NCBI RefSeq assembly: GCF_023716665.1
Contig: NZ_CP071860.1
Location: 1,240,001-1,304,000, forward strand
Origin: Vibrio sp. SCSIO 43135
GTDB taxonomy: Bacteria > Pseudomonadota > Gammaproteobacteria > Enterobacterales > Vibrionaceae
Reading direction: 5' to 3'
DNA: 64,000 nucleotides
Under the pieces are notes generated by a model. It ran no database searches. It saw only the letters and a list, made by a program, of their open reading frames with translations, and was not told the DNA's origin. A program made the translations under genes and the position numbers. Shown piece by piece: positions 59,420-64,000 of this stretch (its first letter is position 1; each line of letters starts with the position of its first letter).

Positions 59420-60390
59420 TGCGTTGTGTGTTGCTCCACCGCCACCGCTAACGCTACCGTGGCCCCGACCATTGGATTGTTACCCATGCCAATAAAGCCC
59501 ATCATCGCTACATGAGCAGGAACCGAAGAGCTGCCAGCAAACTGAGCGTCGGCATGCATTCTACCCATTGTATCTGTCAGTCCGTAAGAAGCTGGGCCTG
59601 CCGCAACGTTGTCTGGGTGTAATGTACGCCCAGTACCACCACCTGAAGCCACAGAGAAATACGGTTTCTGTTGCTGAGTTCGCTCAAGCTTATAAGTACC
59701 AGCTACCGGATGTTGGAAACGAGTTGGGTTGGTTGAGTTACCCGTGATACTCACATCGACTTGCTCGCGATGCATGATCGCGACACCTTCACGAACATCA
59801 TCTGCGCCGTAACAGAGAATCTCTCCGCGCTCCCCTTGTGAGAAGCGTTTACGACTCACTTCATGTAACTCCCCTGTTTGGTAATCGAACTCTGTGCGCA
59901 CATAGCTAAACCCGTTAATACGCGAGATAAGATAGGCAGCATCTTTACCTAACCCATTGAGGATCACTTTGAGTGGTGAACGGCGAGACTTATTGGCGTT
60001 CAATGCAATTTTGATTGCACCTTCAGCGGCGGCAAAAGATTCATGCCCAGCCAAGAAAGCAAAACACTGAGTGTCTTCATTCAATAAGCGAGCGGCCAAC
60101 GCACCATGGCCTAAGCCGACTTTACGCTGCTCTGCCACACTGCCTGGTTTGCAAAATGCCTGTAACCCTTCACCAATCGCTAGCGCCGCACTCTCTGCAC
60201 TGTCAGTGTGGCGATACAAAGCCATCGCAGTGCCCAGTGTGTATGCATCGCAAGCATTATCGAACGCGATAGGCTGGGTTTCTATCACCATTTGTTTCGC
60301 ATCTATACCGTGGGATAAGCAGTACTGATGCGCTTCTTGGATAGATGATAGGTTCATGTCTTTAAGTAATTGAATAACGTGATTGTTCAT
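59416..60390 (-). CDS. GGGtGRT-family protein
   Basis: A 324-residue protein with the signature ASGGGTGRTLHPDNVAAG at about 248-265, plus VGLGHGALAARLLNED and FLAGHESFAAAEGAIKIAL. The GGGtGRT family (Pfam PF14057, from memory) has no established function. It repeatedly sits next to a NifU/IscU-like scaffold protein, as here (14 bases downstream of it). The Gly-rich loop suggests a nucleotide or phosphate-binding site, but that is inference. A fluoride riboswitch controls the operon. Confidence 0.88.
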   Translation of the reverse strand: MNNHVIQLLKDMNLSSIQEAHQYCLSHGIDAKQMVIETQPIAFDNACDAYTLGTAMALYRHTDSAESAALAIGEGLQAFCKPGSVAEQRKVGLGHGALAARLLNEDTQCFAFLAGHESFAAAEGAIKIALNANKSRRSPLKVILNGLGKDAAYLISRINGFSYVRTEFDYQTGELHEVSRKRFSQGERGEILCYGADDVREGVAIMHREQVDVSITGNSTNPTRFQHPVAGTYKLERTQQQKPYFSVASGGGTGRTLHPDNVAAGPASYGLTDTMGRMHADAQFAGSSSVPAHVAMMGFIGMGNNPMVGATVALAVAVEQHTTH

Positions 60391-60404
60391 GGCGAAACCT
60401 CGGC

Positions 60405-61097
60405 TTATGCGTGACGTGGATTGATAGTAGAGACTGCTTCATCGAAACGGCCATAAGTACCTGTAGCTTCTAGCATGGCTTGTTCAGCTGCTATGCCTTG
60501 TTCGATAGAAGCCATCATCTTGCCTAAGTTAAGGTATTGGTAGCCAATGATTTCCTTGTCTTCATCGAGCGCGAGTTTGGTGACGTAACCTTCTGCCAAT
60601 TCCATATAACGAGCACCTTTTGCGCGTGTTGAGTAACTGGTCCCCACTTGACTGCGCTGAGTTTTGCCTAAGTCCTCCATTGCCGCTCCAATCTCCAATC
60701 CGCCTTCAGAAAACGCCGATTGAGTGCGACCATATACAAACTGCAAAAATATCTCGCGCATCGCTACATTGATCGCATCGCACACCAAGTCGGTGTTTAA
60801 GGCTTCTAGAATGGTTTTCCCCGTTAAGATTTCTGCGGCCATTGCAGCTGAGTGGGTCATACCAGAGCAGCCTACCGTTTCAATAAGCGCTTCCTCGATG
60901 ACGCCATCTTTAACGTTTAATGTGAGTTTTGCTGCGCCTTGCTGTGGCGCACATGAACCAACGCCATGGCTTAAACCAGATAGCGCGATGACCTCGGTTG
61001 GACGGATCATTCGGCCTTCAACAGGAATCGGTGCAGAAGGATGCAAATCGCCACGTTGAATCGGGCACATGGATTGAATATCAGAAGAATATTGCAT
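60405..61097 (-). CDS. IscU/NifU-like iron-sulfur scaffold-family protein
   Basis: A 230-residue relative of IscU with an N-terminal extension and a longer C-terminus. Two family positions are visible: Cys49 in GVGSCAPQQGAAKLTL (IscU has CGD here; this one has CAP) and Cys77 in VGCSGMTHSAAMAAEILTGK, the best-conserved IscU stretch. The third IscU cysteine near the C-terminus has no clear match. Hence classical cluster assembly is doubtful. ATG 61097 has AAGGA eight bases upstream; the frame extending to 61229 runs through the riboswitch leader and is not coding. It forms an operon with the GGGtGRT gene. Confidence 0.87.
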   Translation of the reverse strand: MQYSSDIQSMCPIQRGDLHPSAPIPVEGRMIRPTEVIALSGLSHGVGSCAPQQGAAKLTLNVKDGVIEEALIETVGCSGMTHSAAMAAEILTGKTILEALNTDLVCDAINVAMREIFLQFVYGRTQSAFSEGGLEIGAAMEDLGKTQRSQVGTSYSTRAKGARYMELAEGYVTKLALDEDKEIIGYQYLNLGKMMASIEQGIAAEQAMLEATGTYGRFDEAVSTINPRHA

Positions 61098-61438
61098 GTT
61101 GTTTTCCTTGGTTAAGGAAAACAAGTGTGAAGTGGCACGATACCTACAGAAGCTCATGGAGACACGTAGAACGCGCCCCTCATACCAACAGTTACACCTG
61201 TTTTCGATTCTGTAGGAGTCATCAGCCAATATGGCGGTTAAGTAGGTGGAACCCCATCACCTGTGGCAACAATTGTAGATCTACATCACATTTAGATGCA
61301 ATGAGCGAGTTAGAGCGTTTTTACATAAAACCACACGCCGTAATGCTCAATTGAATATATAAGATCAAATTACTATTGATAACAATTACCATTTGCATTC
61401 ATATGAAAAATCATTAACATCCCGATATCGTTCTTTAA
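61098..61438. promoter_or_regulatory. Intergenic leader region, fluoride operon / broken GGDEF-EAL gene
   Basis: This 341-base gap holds the riboswitch at 61141-61264, a perfect 12-bp palindrome TGTAGATCTACA at 61274-61285 at the putative promoter, and AT-rich sequence serving the divergent broken gene. The palindrome could be an operator for either direction. Confidence 0.55.
61141..61264 (-). promoter_or_regulatory. Fluoride (crcB) riboswitch and expression platform
   Basis: On the minus strand, 61261-61208 reads as the crcB aptamer: GGUGAUGGGGUUCCACC (P1 GGUG/CACC), then CUUAACCGCC, UGGCUGAUGACUCCUACAGA. GCCA/UGGC forms the second stem and the loop GGGGU pairs with ACUCC as the pseudoknot. 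The order and conserved UGAUG...CCUAC ending match the Pseudomonas syringae fluoride riboswitch. CCUACAGAA of the aptamer end is perfectly complementary to UUCUGUAGG at 61151-61143 in the leader, a plausible switch. A -10-like TACAAT lies at 61277-61272. It precedes the scaffold/GGGtGRT operon. Confidence 0.85.
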
Positions 61439-63825
61439 GTGATATACGGTCTAGTGAAATTACCTCTGCGCTCTAGAAACTCTATTTTCATTTGGTTGAT
61501 TGGTATCATCGTCGCGTTAGGAAGCTTTCAAACCGTACAGTATTATGAATCTAGGAGACACAGCGATCAGCTACAAGCCCAGTTTGATTCTAAGTTTCGC
61601 TCCCTTGAGCAATCATTAGGCTCGATAGAAAACCTGCTTTATTCGACACGCTCGTTTCTCCTAAACGCCAACTCACCCAGCCAACAACAATTTGAGCAGT
61701 ACTTAACGCAGCGCACGGGAATCGGTTCCATTGTTCATTCGGTTCTTTGGCTTCCGACCATTCCTGCATCACAAGTTGAACAGTTGAGAAAGTCAGCAAA
61801 AGACAACGGTTTTCTTGCCTACAGCCTCTCTCCAAGCCTAGAGGAACAACCACAATGCGACCAAGTCATGCCCGATACCACATTTCCGGTTCTGTATGTG
61901 TCGTCTATCTTTGAGGCCAGCGATTATTTGGGAATACGTTTTGATACGCATCCTAGCGATGCTAAAGCGATGAATTTGGCTTACCAAAATAACGCAGCGA
62001 CGGTCTCGACAATCAGCATGGATGGCCAAGATGCAGCAAGAGTCTTCCTACCCGTGATTCAACACGATCGTCTACAGGGCTTTGTCGCGGCCAATATCAT
62101 TTTGCACGAATTACTAGGCGTCACTTGGAGTGAACAAATTAACTCCAACAAGTTAAATATCACGGTTCGCGCTAAAGAGACTCAACACACTCTGTTTCAA
62201 TCCCACCTTCAATATTAAACTGAGTGATTCCGAGCTTTTTGAGCAGATATTTTCTATGTCAAAACTCGCACCGATTCCACTACTCAATCAACAATGGTGG
62301 TTCGAGATTTCCATGGTAGACCGTTCTGGATCCATTGTTCTTTACGGTGGCTCAGCGGTGTTTTTAGTACTGTTACTCACCGTTGTTGCCTCACTGGCAG
62401 AAAATTTTTACCGAACCCGCTTACAAGTTTCAGATCAAGTCATTCAAGAAAAAACCCACACGCTAGCGCTTCAAGCACTGCAAGATAACCTGACGGGTAT
62501 GTACAACCGACAAGCTCTCAATAACGAAGTCGATCAACGCCTGACTCAGCTGCGCACAGACCCAAATCAGAGGCTTTTCGATTCTATTTATCGACCTTGA
62601 TCGTTTTAAACTCATCAACGATTCAATGGGACACCTGCTTGGTGATGAAGTGCTGATTCAAGTAGCTCAGCGTCTTAGCAATAACTGCCGCAATGGCGAT
62701 CTGTGCTTTCGATTTGGCGGCGATGAATTTGTGATTTGTTTACCAGAACAAATCGATTCCCAAGCACTTAGCCAAATTAGCCACCGCTATGCTTCAGTAT
62801 TATCCCAGCCATACTTGGTTCAAGATCAGCGTTGCCATATCGGAGCGAGTATTGGTATCTCTGTGGTGACAGACCACCAGCAGAATCTAGCAAGCATATT
62901 GCGTGAAGCCGATACCGCGATGTACCACGCCAAGAACTCGACTCAAGACAAGGTGATGTTTTTCCACGATGGGATGTTTAAACGAGCAAAACAAAGATTC
63001 GAACTAGAGCAAGACCTAGCCGTTGCCATCGACCTCAACCAACTCAGTATTGTCTATCAGCCCATTTACGCTACCGATACGGATCGGGTCACTGGCTTTG
63101 AAGCCTTACTTAGATGGAATCATCCAGAAAAGGGCATGATCTCTCCAGACGAGTTCATTCCTATGGCTGAAGAAACCGGACTTATCATTAAAGTGGGCGA
63201 CTGGGTGTTAAAAAAGACCTGCCAAACCTTAAATAAGCTTTGGAAAAGCAATCAGCTAGAGCTGCTACCACGCTTTAATATTAACGTGTCGGCCAAGCAG
63301 TTTGAATCAGAGCATATCTACCACAGCTTACTCACCATGTTAGATCAGTATGACTTCCCGGCTCGTTTCATTGGTATTGAAATCACCGAATCTTTACTGC
63401 TCAGCCACGCAGAATCCAGTCGGCAAGTACTCGACAAGATTAAAGCGCTAGGCTGCGTAATCTACTTAGATGATTTTGGAACCGGTTACTCTTCACTTTC
63501 AGTACTCAACGATTATCCTGTTGACGTGGTCAAAGTTGATCGAAGCTTTGTTCAAGGGATCGCGAGAGGCCACAGCACCGCCGATAACTTATGTAAAGCC
63601 ATCATCGATATGTCTCACACCATCGACATGGCGGTCGTCGCAGAAGGGGTTGAAAGCCATGAACAACTTGCTCAGTTAGCAGAGTATGGCTGTAACTATG
63701 TGCAAGGGTATTTAAAGTCTAAGCCGGTCTCCGCTTGTCAGTTGCTGCCTGTTATTCACGGCGCTCATAGCCGCCAGCCCGTTCAGTGTAAGCAGCAGCC
63801 GAAAGCCAAAAAACAAATAGCCTGA
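61439..63825 (+). pseudogene. CHASE-GGDEF-EAL cyclic di-GMP protein broken by two frameshifts
   Basis: Three frames join into one protein. Frame A (61439-62218, GTG start): membrane helix and CHASE-type sensor (VHSVLWLPTIPASQVE). Frame B (about 62208-62603): second helix (GGSAVFLVLLLTVVASLA) and start of GGDEF (LQDNLTGMYNRQALNNEV). Frame C (about 62577-63825): FIDLDRFKLINDS, RFGGDEFVI, then EAL (FEALLRWNHPEKGMISPDEFI, DDFGTGYSSLSVLNDYPVD, AEGVE). Each break fits a one-base insertion, near 62205 and 62580. The GGDEF and EAL motifs are otherwise intact. Sequencing error or real decay cannot be told apart here. The stop lies in the stem of the hairpin at 63816-63844. Confidence 0.83.
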
Positions 63826-63844
63826 GCATCGTGCTCAGGCTATT
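63816..63844. terminator. Terminator hairpin overlapping the EAL stop codon
   Basis: A 12-bp stem (AATAGCCTGAGC / GCTCAGGCTATT) with a five-base loop; the stop codon of the EAL reading frame (63823-63825) is inside the stem. It serves convergent genes but has no strong T-run. Confidence 0.65.
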
Positions 63845-63871
63845 GGCTGTTATACGCTATAGGCTACTCAA

Positions 63872-64000
63872 TCACTCGACAACGGAGTCACATTTGGCTG
63901 CGCAGATAAAATCATTCTTGTGCAGCCCCTTGATGGAATGGCTCCACCACGTAACCGTCACTTTCCCCCACTCCAATAGAATCGAAGGGTGATGAAACTC
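63872..64000 (-). CDS. phhB: Pterin-4a-carbinolamine dehydratase, C-terminal part
   Basis: The last 43 residues of the protein run in from the right edge: HHPSILLEWGKVTVTWWSH, then IKGLHKNDF and the end near CDSVVE. This matches the C-terminal half of PhhB/PCD, which recycles the 4a-hydroxytetrahydropterin made by phenylalanine hydroxylase. The His pair in FHHPSI is catalytic. The 5' end lies outside the window; phhA (phenylalanine hydroxylase) may precede it. Confidence 0.9.
   Translation of the reverse strand, partial: EFHHPSILLEWGKVTVTWWSHSIKGLHKNDFICAAKCDSVVE

Noticed and set aside
1..64000. CRISPR arrays, prophage, insertion sequences, tRNA and rRNA genes
   Set aside because: No regularly spaced repeats, no transposase or phage structural genes, and no tRNA- or rRNA-like sequence were recognised by reading; a dedicated search was not possible.

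Overview
The window looks like a chromosomal segment of a marine Vibrio (Harveyi/Splendidus-type gamma-proteobacterium). GC content is moderate. Diagnostic genes include a VemP arrest peptide followed by a second SecDF pair, a PhnSTUV/PhnW/PbfA/PhnX aminoethylphosphonate cluster, a DUF3316 protein and a YiaY-type alcohol dehydrogenase. The mix of metabolic, sensory and accessory genes, with no ribosomal or tRNA genes, fits the smaller Vibrio chromosome, but that is an inference. No prophage, transposase, CRISPR array, tRNA or rRNA was seen.

Layout. (1) 0.2-6.7 kb, minus strand: a tightly coupled operon of a TonB-dependent receptor, a membrane-anchored CobN-type chelatase, an ExbB/MotA-like channel and a DUF2149 (ExbD-like) protein, preceded by a sequence close to the Zur-box consensus. 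(2) 7-18 kb: mostly single genes, namely a lipoprotein hydrolase, MmcQ/YjbR, a MarR regulator with a divergent EamA exporter and two matching operators, a diguanylate cyclase, a DHH phosphoesterase, a YdcF-like protein, L-serine dehydratase, LysR, a DAO-type FAD oxidoreductase and DUF3316. (3) 18.3-27.8 kb: the 2-aminoethylphosphonate (AEP) cluster. phnS, phnT, a fused permease, a GntR regulator and a DMT transporter lie on one strand; phnW-pbfA-phnX diverge. Three TGGT-N4-(A/T)CCA operator-like sites precede phnS, phnT and phnW. PhnW and PhnX turn AEP into phosphonoacetaldehyde and then acetaldehyde and phosphate; PbfA feeds in 1-hydroxy-AEP. (4) 27.8-38.1 kb: M14-type deacylase, YfcC carrier, cold-shock/DUF1294 protein, WYL regulator, YjjG, ElbB, YiaY, dienelactone hydrolase and LysE exporter. 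(5) 38.2-41.5 kb: vemP-secD-secF, with the secD Shine-Dalgarno sequence able to pair with a complement just after the vemP stop codon. (6) 41.6-58.8 kb: a long run of small, mostly minus-strand genes rich in GNAT acetyltransferases (six), GFA-family proteins (three), methyltransferases, VOC/tautomerase/cupin/RidA proteins, a Rof-like Rho-binding protein and an orphan BLUF photoreceptor. It resembles integron-cassette content, but I saw no attC-like repeats. (7) 59.4-61.3 kb: a two-gene unit (IscU/NifU-like scaffold and GGGtGRT protein) behind a clear fluoride (crcB) riboswitch. (8) 61.4-63.8 kb: a CHASE-GGDEF-EAL gene broken by two frameshifts. The window ends in phhB.

The strongest candidates for under-described biology are the fluoride-riboswitch-controlled scaffold/GGGtGRT pair and the Zur-box operon that joins a periplasm-facing chelatase to a proton-channel pair.
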